Shown piece by piece: positions 49,605 to 60,766 of a stretch of DNA of 64,000 nt. Origin of the DNA: Henningerozyma blattae CBS 6284. Lineage: Eukaryota; Ascomycota; Saccharomycetes; Saccharomycetales; Saccharomycetaceae. Within the stretch, counting starts at the first letter, position 1; the number at the start of each line of letters is the position of its first letter. The translations under genes were made by a program, and so were the position numbers. The DNA is taken from assembly GCF_000315915.1 (NCBI RefSeq), contig NC_020185.1:1054001-1118000 (forward strand), written 5' to 3'. The notes under the pieces were generated by a model. It did not search any database. It had not been told where the DNA came from and worked only from the letters and a program-made list of their open reading frames with translations.

Positions 49605-51431
49605 CTATCTGTTTTGACGTTTCGTATTTAATTCCGAATCAAAGAAATCGATATCCATAGTAGATGAGGATCTCTTGTGGTGTCCCTTGACAAATGAAGT
49701 CGTCAGGATAGGGCCACTCAATTCTGGTTTCCTAGTAGAATTTAGTGATTTCATCGATGAAACAGACCAATTTCTACTTCTTCTTTGTGAATTATTTCTC
49801 TTGATCATTATATCATTATTTAGTAAAACAGGAGTTGTTGGAGAAGGTAATGGAAATCTTGAATTTGTGAAGGAATAAAGACTGTTTGTGGAATTATGAG
49901 ATAATATAGCAGATAATTTGTCTCCGTAGGGACTATTTACAGTATCTGGTGTATTTGATGAGATTCGATCAGTAGAACTAAATGGTGACGCAAATGAAAT
50001 TGAGGATGGTGTAGTAGAGATTGGAGATGGACCCCAATAACTATTACTTGAAATATTATTGGATGAAAATGATGAGAAATGCTGATGATTGGCACGTCTT
50101 CTACCATCAGACTCACTGATATAATTGCTATCGTTGTTATTAGTAAATGTAATATCATCATCATCATCGTTTTCACCAAAGATATCAGTATTGTTGGTAT
50201 CCTTAGATTTTTCTAAAGAATCCATAAAAGTAGAAAACTCTTGTGATTTATAAAATTCCTCCATCTTAATTTGAATTGAATAATTACTTAAGGTATCAAT
50301 GATTTTTTTACTACTTGAAGTAGATGGTGATTGCTCATTTAAATATTTAAATTTAAATGTAGAAGGTAATAAAGTTGGATCAGATACCATTTCCAATAAG
50401 CTCTTGCAAATCTTTTTACTTGATTCATCAAGATCATCAGAATTTTCATAATTAACCAGTTCATTAGTATCCAAATATTTTAATGCTAATGTAATCATTG
50501 CAACAGCACAAATCGATAATTGAGATGGTGGGACATTAAATGCTAAATTAATATCAAAAGTGGCAAGTTCACATAACATGACTGCACCAATTTTAACTTT
50601 ATTAATATCCGAAACATCTTGGTTTTGATATAAGATAGTTGGCGTGACATCTTTATTATTTCTTAAAAATAGCGATGAGTCAATAAATGAATCATAAGTT
50701 GGAGTAACACAAAACGACCAATCGAATGCCTTTAATAAATGTAATTCCATTTCACAGAATTGAGATGAAGTATATTGTTTGCAACATAAATTACGTAAAA
50801 TATCCAAAGTTGGTGTACGATTTTTAGAGTCCCAATATTTAGAACTAATCCATAATGAAGTTAATGCTAGTAATTGATAAACATTACTTTTAACAATAAA
50901 CTTGGATGAATATGAATCCATAATTTGGAAAGTGAGAAATAGTGTTGGTGTAGACAATCTTAATCTTGTATGACAACACATAATGAAATCAAACATTAAA
51001 AATCTCATCTTCGATGTGATTTGAGGTTGAGATGTGAATCTTGATAAGTTTGGTCTATTGGAGTTGGAAGATTCATTCATATATTTATCAGTTTCAAGTA
51101 AATGTTTTAATAAAGTAGCACCATATTCCATTGTGGAAGATTGATGAGCTTGTAATTCTCTTCTTAATAAATTATGGTTTTGTGATTTAACAAATGCAAC
51201 ATTTTTCCGAACTCTTGAAAGCATAGCTAAATGAGAATTAGAACTAGAAGTTGATTGCTGCTGCTGTTGCTGTGGCGGTTGTGGTAATTGTTGTTGAGCT
51301 ACAGGTTTAAACACTGTAGAATGATTTTTTATATTATCATATTGTGATTGTTGATTTTCATAAATAGTTTGTTCAGTTCCAATATTATTTCTAATTGACG
51401 AAGTTACAACTCTTTGTAATTTAGAATTCAT
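49605..51431 (-). CDS. CLN3: G1 cyclin Cln3
   Basis: Most upstream G1 cyclin, activating Cdc28 to start the cell cycle in response to growth, 608 residues (S. cerevisiae 580). The conserved pre-box RRELQAHQSS and the cyclin box are clear (about residues 125-260, with KMRFLMFDFIMCCHTRLRLSTPTL split over the boundary, LLALTSLWISSKYWDSKNR, and MELHLLKAFDWSFC). A second cyclin fold follows. The C-terminal third is Ser/Thr/Pro/Asp-rich, a PEST-type degron, ending in a bipartite-like basic motif (KGHHKRSSSTMDIDFFDSELNTKRQ) matching the Cln3 NLS. The open frame begins at 51449 with TTG; the first ATG is 51431. Leader and uORF are described separately. Confidence 0.95.
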   Translation of the reverse strand: MNSKLQRVVTSSIRNNIGTEQTIYENQQSQYDNIKNHSTVFKPVAQQQLPQPPQQQQQQSTSSSNSHLAMLSRVRKNVAFVKSQNHNLLRRELQAHQSSTMEYGATLLKHLLETDKYMNESSNSNRPNLSRFTSQPQITSKMRFLMFDFIMCCHTRLRLSTPTLFLTFQIMDSYSSKFIVKSNVYQLLALTSLWISSKYWDSKNRTPTLDILRNLCCKQYTSSQFCEMELHLLKAFDWSFCVTPTYDSFIDSSLFLRNNKDVTPTILYQNQDVSDINKVKIGAVMLCELATFDINLAFNVPPSQLSICAVAMITLALKYLDTNELVNYENSDDLDESSKKICKSLLEMVSDPTLLPSTFKFKYLNEQSPSTSSSKKIIDTLSNYSIQIKMEEFYKSQEFSTFMDSLEKSKDTNNTDIFGENDDDDDITFTNNNDSNYISESDGRRRANHQHFSSFSSNNISSNSYWGPSPISTTPSSISFASPFSSTDRISSNTPDTVNSPYGDKLSAILSHNSTNSLYSFTNSRFPLPSPTTPVLLNNDIMIKRNNSQRRSRNWSVSSMKSLNSTRKPELSGPILTTSFVKGHHKRSSSTMDIDFFDSELNTKRQNR

Positions 51432-52555
51432 GATAAAAACGAGAGACAAATTGTAATTATAATATCGAAGAGAGTATTTGAAATAGCAATAAAAATAAAA
51501 AAGAGAACAATAAAAACTGAATGAGGGATAAAAAAAGGTTGGTATTATATGCTAATAGTGAGCCTTTGATATATGAAAATATAGGGCATGAAAATGCAAA
51601 ATGGGGGTGTTGGAAAATATTGATAGAATGAAACAAATGTATAACAAAAGAAATGACAAACAAAGAAACAATCTTAAAAATTTTTTAATAATGAAATGTT
51701 AATTTGTAACAGTATCTGAATTTGTTAAAATGAATATCGATTAACAGAGATCTCAAAAGTTAAGTAACTAAAAAAAAATGACGATGGTAAAGAGAGAAAA
51801 GATAATAATAATAATAAAAAAGTATGCAAGTATGAGATAGCTACTATAATTTTTGAAAATGTGCTATTTGTAATGAATGGGTAGCGATGGAATGATATAA
51901 ACTATAGAGAGCAATTAAGAAATTGAAATATAGTTTTTTTGTTAAATAGAAAAAAAAGTTTAAAAAAATAAGATATAACAATGACGATATAGAAAAAGGG
52001 AATAAAATTAGAGCAACCAATAGAGACTAGAAAAAAAAGAGTATGAATAATCTTACCGTGATATTTTTATTTTAATTTTTTTTAGATTTTTTTGATAATG
52101 AATATGGATGTTGTAAGTAATATATTTTTTTTTCAGATTGATGATCCTGCGAAATCTTCTATTATATTCCAAATCAAAAGAATAATAAATAAAAAAGAAA
52201 ATAAGTGATGCAATAGATGATTACGTAATTAGTATTCTTTTAAATTTAAAATTTAAAAAAAACCGTTTTTAAAAAAAAAAAAAAAAAAGGTAAAAAAAAA
52301 AGAAAAAAGAAAATAAACAAAATCAAAGTTGATCAGATATCGATTACTAGAGAGGTTTTTTTTTAAAAAGAAAAAATGAATGGAAATGATATTGAGGTAA
52401 TAGCAAAATGACTGCTAAACAAACGACTTGATGCAAAGAGTGTACAATTGATTGCTTTGCTTTTAGAATTGATGAGGCCAAGATATGAGATAAAAAACGG
52501 TATAACACAAAAAAATAATGAACCCAAAATTGCTGGTTGTGTTAATATTATATAT
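51432..52555 (-). promoter_or_regulatory. Probable 1.1-kb CLN3 5' leader depleted of ATGs
   Basis: On the CLN3 strand this 1124-bp stretch contains exactly one ATG in all three frames (51587-51589). Read on the opposite strand it contains about 37. Immediately beyond 52555 ATGs reappear. Such one-sided depletion is the mark of a scanned mRNA leader. S. cerevisiae CLN3 also has a leader of several hundred bases with a single small uORF that limits its translation. Confidence 0.65.
51545..51589 (-). CDS. CLN3 uORF, 14 codons
   Basis: The sole upstream ATG before CLN3 opens a frame MPYIFIYQRLTISI-stop. It ends 113 bases before the CLN3 ATG. In S. cerevisiae a short CLN3 uORF makes synthesis sensitive to ribosome supply; the retained single uORF here may do the same. 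The peptide itself is not recognisable and is probably unimportant. Confidence 0.55.
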   Translation of the reverse strand: MPYIFIYQRLTISI

Positions 52556-55500
52556 CATCAAGCTTGGGAGAAGGTTTAAGAACTAGATCCAATAGACAAA
52601 GGTCTAACGGCGAGCTACCACCCGTAATTATTGCAGAACAGCATCGCGTACATACATTAAATGGATGATTCCTATTTCAATTCCTATTCCTATTCCTATT
52701 CCAATTCCTATCCTAATTCCTATTTCTATTCTTTCCTCGTAAGAAATCGAAATTGCCAACGAATGGATAACCTACCTGACCAAGTGTAATTCCGCCTTCC
52801 AGCTAGTATTATTTTTGGTATCAGGACCACTAGCATTACCACGACAGTTATTCACTCATTTCCCGCCTCGATGGACAATCAATCAATCTATCTCGCCTTC
52901 CTCCATCCATCTATCTGCGACATCTATTATCAATTTCAAGAAACCCACATCGTTTTTCAAATTAAAGGGCTTTAGCAGCCACTACTATAGAGCGCAACAG
53001 GTTCTCTTAGGGCAAACTGGAAATTAACGTGCAAGAGAAATATATCCAGCCTACCCGATCCGTCTTAGACCCAAATAATATTAACCCTGTGACCGGTACA
53101 GCAAGTTCCTCATCTTTTCTCAACTAGGCCATAGGTTAGCACACGGTCTTTGTCTTGACAATGCTTTACACTTCCTAAAAGGGTTTAATTCCATTACAAC
53201 TAATTGAAAGCTCGATACATAATTATTGGAATATATTGAAATTTACTGAAAAGATTGTATACAGCTCGGTGAAGTAATTTTGACAAATTCCAATAATTTT
53301 TCATCGAGTTATTCAACGCTAGAAATCTGTTTTGCCCGATCGGGTTAGGCGCTACTCTTCGGGCTAACTTATCCTATTGTAGTAACTCTTGATACAGCTG
53401 GAAATTTAAGGACAATGACCAAAAAGAAACTGACAAGAGTAAAAAAATTTTTTTTTTAAGGTTGTATCAAGAGACTTCAAGCAATTTTTCACTTTGCTCA
53501 AGAATTTTTGATATTTCATAGAATATTTTAAACCGAGCCTTACCAAGAACCTTCATCCTTTACTATATCCGGTAAAAACATTAGTATATTGGACCGGGAA
53601 GGATGAGGTGCCTTCAATTGTCCTTGTTACGATTGTATCACTCTACGTTGCTTCAATTTAATATTTTATCTAATTATGATTTGGTTCCTTTAAGAATTCT
53701 ATTTTGAAGCGGATTACACAATTTGTAATCCCCTACGGTATCTTTAGGCATCTCTGCAACCTTTCACTGTGGCTTTGCTATTGGGTATTCTGGCCCATAT
53801 CTATTGGTCTTTCTTTTTATTTTATTTTTCAATATATTTGTCTTTTCTATTTTGATATGCGTTTCGATTTATTTTTAAACCTAATCGTAAACCTACAATA
53901 TTTTTTTTTCACTGTTCTATTTTCTATAAACAGTACCAACTGGAATATTTCGTGGGGAACTCTGATCGCAGAAGAGTCTGCAGAAGTTATACTCAATGGT
54001 AGTTATCGAACTTATTTTTTATGCGTCGGCATTAATGTGTTGGAGAACCATGGTACAAACCATCACTACACCCGGTTGCTTTTGCATATGGCCTTTAATT
54101 TCTCATGATTGTTCTTTTCCTTGGAAAAAGTTGATTCGTATACTTTTTTTTCTATTTAAACTTTTTACGAGGTATCCTTTTTTTCCACTTACCTAATTAT
54201 TGTTTCCACAACTACTTCTTACCACAGATAAATCCGTAGTAACTGCTGTGTATCATGGGGGGATAGTAGCTTATTACTTTTCTGTTGTCTTTTTTCACTT
54301 TGAACCCATTCACCAATGATTCAGGTTTAAAATAAGAGAAAATAAACCGAACACCCAGTTCGTTAGTTTTTTTTACCATTTACAGATTCAACTCGTCCAA
54401 GATTAATTAATTCGAAAGTTAACGCGTTATCTGGGACATCGCATTATTGTGGTTTTACAGGTTATAGCATAGTGACATTAAATTGGTTTTTACTATTACA
54501 ATTACGAGGCTTCCCCTTGACTTAGTTTACATGCCTTACATGCCTTACGTGTTTTTTTTGATTTAACGGGTTAAAGTTGATGTAATATTAGGGATACATA
54601 CATTCGAAACATGAATTTTTCATTACAATGACAACCTTTTTCATTCAATGATAACAAGTTTCGTTTCATTCCAGCCTTGGCAAATCATAAAAAACAAGAA
54701 ATAATTGTTATGTCAATTTAAATTTAAATTAACATTTACAATTATCAAGAAAATCAATAAATCAAGAAATATGAAACATCTATCAATTTAAACAACAACC
54801 CATAACATTGAAGATCGAGTTATTGTCTCTGATCCGGTATAACCCCATATCCTGTGGTAACTACTGTATTTGAATATATTAGGTTGCGGCATGTCAACCC
54901 GTCTGTCATTTAAAACACACCATATTCCAACCCAACTTCAATTGATCTAGATATCATATCTAATGTTGCCCAATGTATTATAATCCTCAATACAATTACT
55001 CGAGTCTCAAATATGAATAGTTATTGTTTCCTATAACGTGTGATATTTTTCGATGATGAATGGCTTATCAACAAGTATGATCGAAAGTTACAATTGTATA
55101 TTCAACTACAATATTTCATGATACGTTTACCAAGTGAAATTGTATCGTTGCATAACTGTGAAGTTTAGTGATAGTCTCAAAATAGATCACGACTCTTACC
55201 ATATGTATTCACTGCAAAAATCTTTCAGGTAAAATAGAAAACAATTTCAATAAAAAAAAAAGGTGAATTTACACTACATGCATCCACGTAGCACGAGGAC
55301 TATACAGCTATAGTTCCATACTACTTGTCCTAGTGACCATTGTTCCGGGATTTGTTTCCTTGAATTAATAGTCCCCACCATATTCGTCTTACTTGATTTG
55401 TCTTGCTATTAATTTATCCAGCATTAATACGTGTTTCAATTATGTCTCCATTTACAATGGCTCAATTGTGACCATACTATCATTTTTTAACTACTTGATG

Positions 55501-56168
55501 CAAACCCATGACAATGCGTTATACCTATGATAATAAACTTGAGTCTTATAGTAGCTATCTTACCAATTTCCCCATTTGGGAAGGTGGGGACTATTCTAGT
55601 CCAAATCTTGCTCCGGATAAAAACAGTGTTTGTTTTTCCCGGCCTTTTCTGAGCGGCAAAGAAAAGCCGTGCCGTAACATTCTCCAAGTACGTGTCCTGA
55701 ATTAGCTTGGATCTTGCTGCTTTGGGTAATTTCCTCGGCTTCTATGAATGGCCCGTAGAGGATTTTTAAGTGCGAAAATGATTCCCTTTTTAAAATTTCT
55801 AATTTCTCAACCATATCCCTAATGAAGTAATACCTGGTTTAGGCAATAGATCTCGGAAAAGATGGACAAAATCGGGAACAGTGCATCCGTGCATTATAAT
55901 GAGAAAATTATAGGGTTCAGTTTCTTTTTTAAATTATTTTTAGGAAAACGTGATAGTCATATGATGCATGACGTAACAAGAACATGAAGGTTGTGGTCAT
56001 ATGATCAATGACGTATGCATAATATAAGGCTATATATTAGATGTGTTTCCTTCAAAGTTTATTAATTGTTTTTATTTTTAACGTTTTAAAGACGGTATGA
56101 AGAAATGAAGAGATTTCTTTTCTTTTTATTTTTGTTTCTCTTTTGACGGTATTGTTACCTATATATAT
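52556..56168. other. Large gene-free spacer between CLN3 and CIN1
   Basis: 3.6 kb beyond the presumed CLN3 leader. No recognisable gene. Frames at 52815-53027, 53704-54108, 53996-54196 and 55487-55814 do not look like proteins. A hexamer-rich ATTCCT repeat occupies 52669-52737. CCCGATCGGG at about 53337-53346 is a 10-bp palindrome. In the ancestral block CYC3, MEK1 and MNE1 belong around here. I cannot see their remains by eye. Confidence 0.5.
52669..52737. repeat. Imperfect ATTCCT minisatellite
   Basis: About ten degenerate copies of ATTCCT/ATTCCA/TATTCC in a row. It sits just beyond the putative CLN3 transcript start region. Confidence 0.85.
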
Positions 56169-59100
56169 TTATCTAGTAATTAATATATCCCTTAGCAAAT
56201 TATCATCATAAAGTAAATCTGAATCCCCCTTAGCTTCAATCAATAGATTAACCTTATCCAGTTGGTTGTACGATATTAGAATTAGTAATATACCTTCAAT
56301 ACAAGCTGTTTGTATAGGCTTTGACAACTTATTCTCTTTTTTTGCACCTACTTGCCAAAACCTTTGTATAATAGAATTGGGGAATGCTAAATCACCGTTA
56401 ATAACGTTAGAATGTTGAGATATGGCGATAAAGGGGAATAGTTTCAAAACATGCAACCTTAAAGTATTATTATTGACAAGGTGTATATTATAAAACTTGC
56501 TATAAACACCTTGATAGTTGAAAGTTGGTATAATATGGATATTAGATTCAAATAATCTTATCCACATGTTAATACAAGTGACCGTAAATTTAATTATATC
56601 AAAGGCAACAATACCCGTAGCAGAGTTCAGGAGTTGATTATTTTTAGAATCTTGCAACACTTTTGCTGTGGGGATTATCCTAATTAAATCGTTACACAAT
56701 TCCAATTTTTCAGATTCTCCCTCGATACTATCATAATATTTTAAAAAGCTATCCAATGCTGAGGTTATTTGAATATCCGTGGAATGAATAGCACCTAAGG
56801 AAAGTGCATACCCTTTCCAGAAATTTATATTCTTATTATTAAAAATTCTTCTTTGAAACAAAAGAATTTCTTCATTAAAATTTGCATCTTTACTAAATTC
56901 ATGATCATAAACTTCACAAAGAAATTCAAATGTTAATATTCTTAAACTAGTTAAAGGCTCACCAATTAACCTGATGACATTATCAACCAATTGGGTTTTA
57001 TTTGTAAATTTAGGACTCCAAAATATCGTTTGATGACTTTTAATTAAAGTTATAGCACTTGTCCTCACAAACCTACCGACATCACCTTGCTCTGATGTTG
57101 TATAGTCATTTAAAAACTCGATAATTACATCTAAAATTCTTGAACCAGTTGCCTCAAGTATATCTAAAATTGTAAAATTTAAAGATTCTAATAATAATGA
57201 TTTATTCAAGGGGCTCATATTGGAAATGTATTTGAAAAATAATTCAGTAAAATAAAGAGGTTGGAAAAATGATAATAAATAACAAGCTAATGGACAATTG
57301 AAATGAATAAATCTTTCCATAGTTTTCCAAAATTCATCCTGCAAATCTTTATCGACAAAACCTTGCTCTTGCTTAACCAACAAGATAATATCTTTAAAGA
57401 TCATTTTAAAATCTTCTAAAAATGGAGTAGCCATAGAAACGTTACGAATTATCATTAACATCAAATCAATATGCTGTTTACTTAAAACAAATGTCTCATC
57501 ATTTGAAAGAGAATACTTCCAAAATTTTAATAACGCTAATTGTTTAAATATTTCATTTGAAGTATTTAATTTTTTAATAGAGTTTGTCTTTAATAAAATA
57601 TTTATAGAAATCCCAATGTTTTGTTTCAATTTGCTAATCTCCAAATGTTTATGAACTTCCAATAAAAGCGACAAGGATTTCCCTGCATCAATTGGTGTCC
57701 TTATAATGCTAGTTAAATCCAATATTAATTCACAGATATGAGATAAATTTGAAGCATATTTATCCAATATTATAGAAACAGTAGTTATACTATCTTTCAG
57801 TAATCTTAAATCATGATTTTGGAAAACATTAAATTTAATTAACCATACCATAATAAATTCGAAATAACTAGGATATGATTCCATTAATAAATCATACAAG
57901 ATCAGTGTATTATTTATTAATGATTTTTGAGAATCTGTTATTTTCAATTCAATAATTCTTAAAATAATTGTATCATTTAAAAAATTTCTACCATATCTAC
58001 CAAGAATCTCTTGAAGGGCAGCATTGGCAGACTTTCGTATAACTAATTCTGGGTCAGAAAGAGAACATAATAACAGATTTAAAAATCCATTTTGTAAAAC
58101 GTCCTTTGGTAAATCGGGACATCTACTGAATGACCAACAAATAAAATTTGAAGCATCTCTAATTTGAGTTCCTTTAATTTGATTCAATCTCCTTTGTTGG
58201 AAATGAGAAGTATGAGGAACTATATTACTGAAGATAGTAGTACATATCGATTTTTCATTTTGAACAATATATTTGGAATTTTCAGCAAGCATTAATAAAA
58301 GAGTATGTAATTTATCTAAATCGATCAAATCCCAATTCTCTAATAACAATGATTCAGATTCGGTTTGGCAAAATGATAACAATTCTGAAACCATTGAAGT
58401 ATCTCGCATATCATCTATTATTATTTTAATGATCTTGGCAAATGAATGTGCTAATTGAAATCTAATATTAGTAGATGAAGATGATAAATTATACGAAAAA
58501 AAATTAATAATATCATCAAGGATATCCCAATTTTCATGAAAAACATTTAATTTAAATAATTTAGTCAATATTTTAATATCTATAATCTGTATTGAACTAC
58601 TGGTCTCTTTGTTTAATATTCGATTTGTGAAATTCATGATTGTTACATTATCAAAATAGTTGAAATTATTAAGTGACTTGGTTATAATCAATTTCAATAA
58701 ATTATTCAAAGTTAAACAGTTTAAACTAGTATTCTGATCACTTGTACTTTGGTTGTAATGTTTCAAATATAATGATTGATTTCTTATGAGTAATTCCGAA
58801 TGAATATGTGACACTATAGGCTTCAATGTCTGAGATTTATTCATAAATTTATTCGAGATCAAAAATATTTCTTCATCATTGGATAATTTAAATGGGGACA
58901 TAACAAGAATAGATAACCATGATAACAACAGATAATTTACCTCCCATACACCGTCATTGAAATTGGAATCATCATCTGTTAGAAATTGTAAAACTTTAGG
59001 CAACAGATAAATGTCTGAAGGTAGTTGTATAAATATTTTTTTCCAATTACATATCCTAGCAAACGTATAAAACAGTTTTGCAACATTTACTTGAATATCC

Positions 59101-59294
59101 ACCGAGTCATCGAAAAATTGTTCTATTAACTTCTGGATCCACCCTTCAAGATACTTATCCAAAACGTCTGGGTCCTGCTGAAACTGATCCAGAGCAGTAA
59201 GGATTTCTGAAATATCTTTATAATGGGAACTACCAATACCCCGAGTAATGATATCTAACAATTTATCCACTGAATGTGTATAAAGTAAAGACAT
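56169..59294 (-). CDS. CIN1: Tubulin-folding cofactor D, Cin1
   Basis: Beta-tubulin folding cofactor D homologue, 1041 residues (S. cerevisiae Cin1 1014), acting with Pac2 and Cin2 in tubulin dimer assembly. The protein is all-helical, consistent with HEAT/armadillo repeats. Recognisable segments include LLSWLSILVMSPF near the N-terminus, DASNFICWSFSRCPDLPKDVLQNGFLNLLLCSLSDPELVIRKSANAALQEILGR in the middle, and VRTSAITLIKSH. The open frame extends to 59306 but begins with TTG; the first ATG is 59294. Position before the pyruvate kinase gene matches YOR349W-YOR347C. Confidence 0.94.
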   Translation of the reverse strand: MSLLYTHSVDKLLDIITRGIGSSHYKDISEILTALDQFQQDPDVLDKYLEGWIQKLIEQFFDDSVDIQVNVAKLFYTFARICNWKKIFIQLPSDIYLLPKVLQFLTDDDSNFNDGVWEVNYLLLSWLSILVMSPFKLSNDEEIFLISNKFMNKSQTLKPIVSHIHSELLIRNQSLYLKHYNQSTSDQNTSLNCLTLNNLLKLIITKSLNNFNYFDNVTIMNFTNRILNKETSSSIQIIDIKILTKLFKLNVFHENWDILDDIINFFSYNLSSSSTNIRFQLAHSFAKIIKIIIDDMRDTSMVSELLSFCQTESESLLLENWDLIDLDKLHTLLLMLAENSKYIVQNEKSICTTIFSNIVPHTSHFQQRRLNQIKGTQIRDASNFICWSFSRCPDLPKDVLQNGFLNLLLCSLSDPELVIRKSANAALQEILGRYGRNFLNDTIILRIIELKITDSQKSLINNTLILYDLLMESYPSYFEFIMVWLIKFNVFQNHDLRLLKDSITTVSIILDKYASNLSHICELILDLTSIIRTPIDAGKSLSLLLEVHKHLEISKLKQNIGISINILLKTNSIKKLNTSNEIFKQLALLKFWKYSLSNDETFVLSKQHIDLMLMIIRNVSMATPFLEDFKMIFKDIILLVKQEQGFVDKDLQDEFWKTMERFIHFNCPLACYLLSFFQPLYFTELFFKYISNMSPLNKSLLLESLNFTILDILEATGSRILDVIIEFLNDYTTSEQGDVGRFVRTSAITLIKSHQTIFWSPKFTNKTQLVDNVIRLIGEPLTSLRILTFEFLCEVYDHEFSKDANFNEEILLFQRRIFNNKNINFWKGYALSLGAIHSTDIQITSALDSFLKYYDSIEGESEKLELCNDLIRIIPTAKVLQDSKNNQLLNSATGIVAFDIIKFTVTCINMWIRLFESNIHIIPTFNYQGVYSKFYNIHLVNNNTLRLHVLKLFPFIAISQHSNVINGDLAFPNSIIQRFWQVGAKKENKLSKPIQTACIEGILLILISYNQLDKVNLLIEAKGDSDLLYDDNLLRDILITR

Positions 59295-60766
59295 TAAAAA
59301 GAGCAAATATATATCGCTAAATTAAGGGATCAGTTATATACCTTTCTCGAATAAAAGGGATCAACATTGGATTGTATTTTTTTTTTCAATCACAAAACAT
59401 ATATAATAATATCTAAACCTTATCTCTTGGCTAATTTTCCTTTTTCAAACATTTTCAATTTCAAATCATTGAGAATTTCGCGTAAAATGAAGAATGTGAA
59501 AACAACGCGTAAAAAAATCAAATCCAAATCCATACCTTAGTAGGACAAATAAACACCCGTGCACTAAAACGTGATCACAACAACACAGCATCCATTTTGC
59601 ACGTGAATGAACGGCGCTATCTATTTTAACATCCACACATCTAGCTTCTTCTATGTCCAAATTGGGAAGCTTTCCGTAGGGTTCAAAGAAGTGATGAAAA
59701 ATTATTTTATAATGAAATAAAATAGAGGCCAAAGGTGATGCGATGGCTTAAATTTTCACCAGTTACTTGTTGAGGTAAGAATTAATAAAGGTTTGTGCAT
59801 AACTTACAAAGCCATCATCATCATCCTCTGTTTTAATTCTATCAATACTATCAACTCAATTACAATGTCAACATTAATTTCTATTTTCTATCTCTATTTA
59901 GAGTCCTTTTGAAGTTGGGAAATATTGACCATCTTTCTCAAGGCTCTTAGATAACTTAGTGCATCTGATACCTACTCCGGTATTATCATCTATCCACGTT
60001 GGAGAGATTTCGTAAGGCCTGCTACCTCTATGGTTTTTTCGAGGTTGCCCTATTGGTGTTATGTTGGAGATTAGACATGAACTACGTAGTTTGTAGGTGC
60101 ATGCCCTACTATTATCCGCGTGAAATAATTGGGTAATGATCATATTTCACCACATTGCCGAAATATTTACGTTATTAATTGTTAAAAAGTAGTAGGTGGA
60201 ATGTTTGGAGCCGGCTCCCTGCTGATGCATCTTTTGGCCTTCTGTACTAGATGCTGCAGTGGAAACTAAGCTTGCTCGCTCTATTGTATTGTAGTTGTAT
60301 TGTATGCACTTGCCCAGTCCGGAAAGCCTTATTCATTCATCCATTTATGAATTTTTGTAAGCATTACTAGTTGTATATACTCGTACCATAAGATACTCAA
60401 CGCCTATTGGCCTGTCCTACATTTCTCATTCTATATAGCGTTTGTCCCCTACTTGCTATTCTGACCTGCATCAACATTTACAATAGGCATAAGTCTATAA
60501 TTTCATCTCGAGACTGACCTACGACCCTAGTTCCATGCACCATCAAACTTAATTTTCTTTCTCAATGGGTCTATTTTGTTTTGTCTTTCTCTTTTTTTTT
60601 ACATTTTTTTTTAATTGTATAAATATCTGTTGAAGAATTCGAAGAAACTTCCTTTCCATATATATAACATGTATTTTTGAAACAGATCTTTTAAATTTAT
60701 TTTCCCTTGATTACTTCTTGTACTAAATTCGTCAGAGCCTAATAACTCAGCAACACATCAACAAAT
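59295..60766. other. Divergent CIN1/CDC19 promoter region
   Basis: 1.47 kb with no convincing gene. On the CIN1 side TTTCGCG (59476-59482) and ACGCGT (59505-59510) are SBF/MBF-type boxes about 180-215 bp from the CIN1 ATG, and a GCACGTG is near 59598. On the CDC19 side there are CT-rich tracts, a Gcr1-type CTTCC and a TATA box. The minus frame 59898-60143 has no recognisable product. Confidence 0.55.
60648..60667 (+). promoter_or_regulatory. CDC19 core promoter: CTTCC and TATA box
   Basis: CTTCC, the Gcr1 core used by glycolytic genes, is at 60648-60652. TATATATAA follows at 60659-60667, 100 bp before the ATG. Both fit a strong TATA-type glycolytic promoter. I could not find a convincing Rap1 site. 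Confidence 0.45.

Noticed and set aside
51457..51663. 68-codon minus-strand frame ending 25 bp upstream of the CLN3 ATG, as a possible uORF
   Set aside because: It starts with TTG and contains no ATG at all, so ordinary scanning would not use it. The only true upstream ATG frame is 51545-51589.
53704..54108. 134-codon frame with hydrophobic stretches
   Set aside because: Composition follows T-rich DNA (Phe, Leu, Tyr), with no family pattern and no neighbour logic. I treat it as chance.
59898..60143. 81-codon minus frame in the CDC19 upstream spacer that looks moderately protein-like
   Set aside because: No recognisable domain and no conserved gene at this position; left as an unsupported frame.
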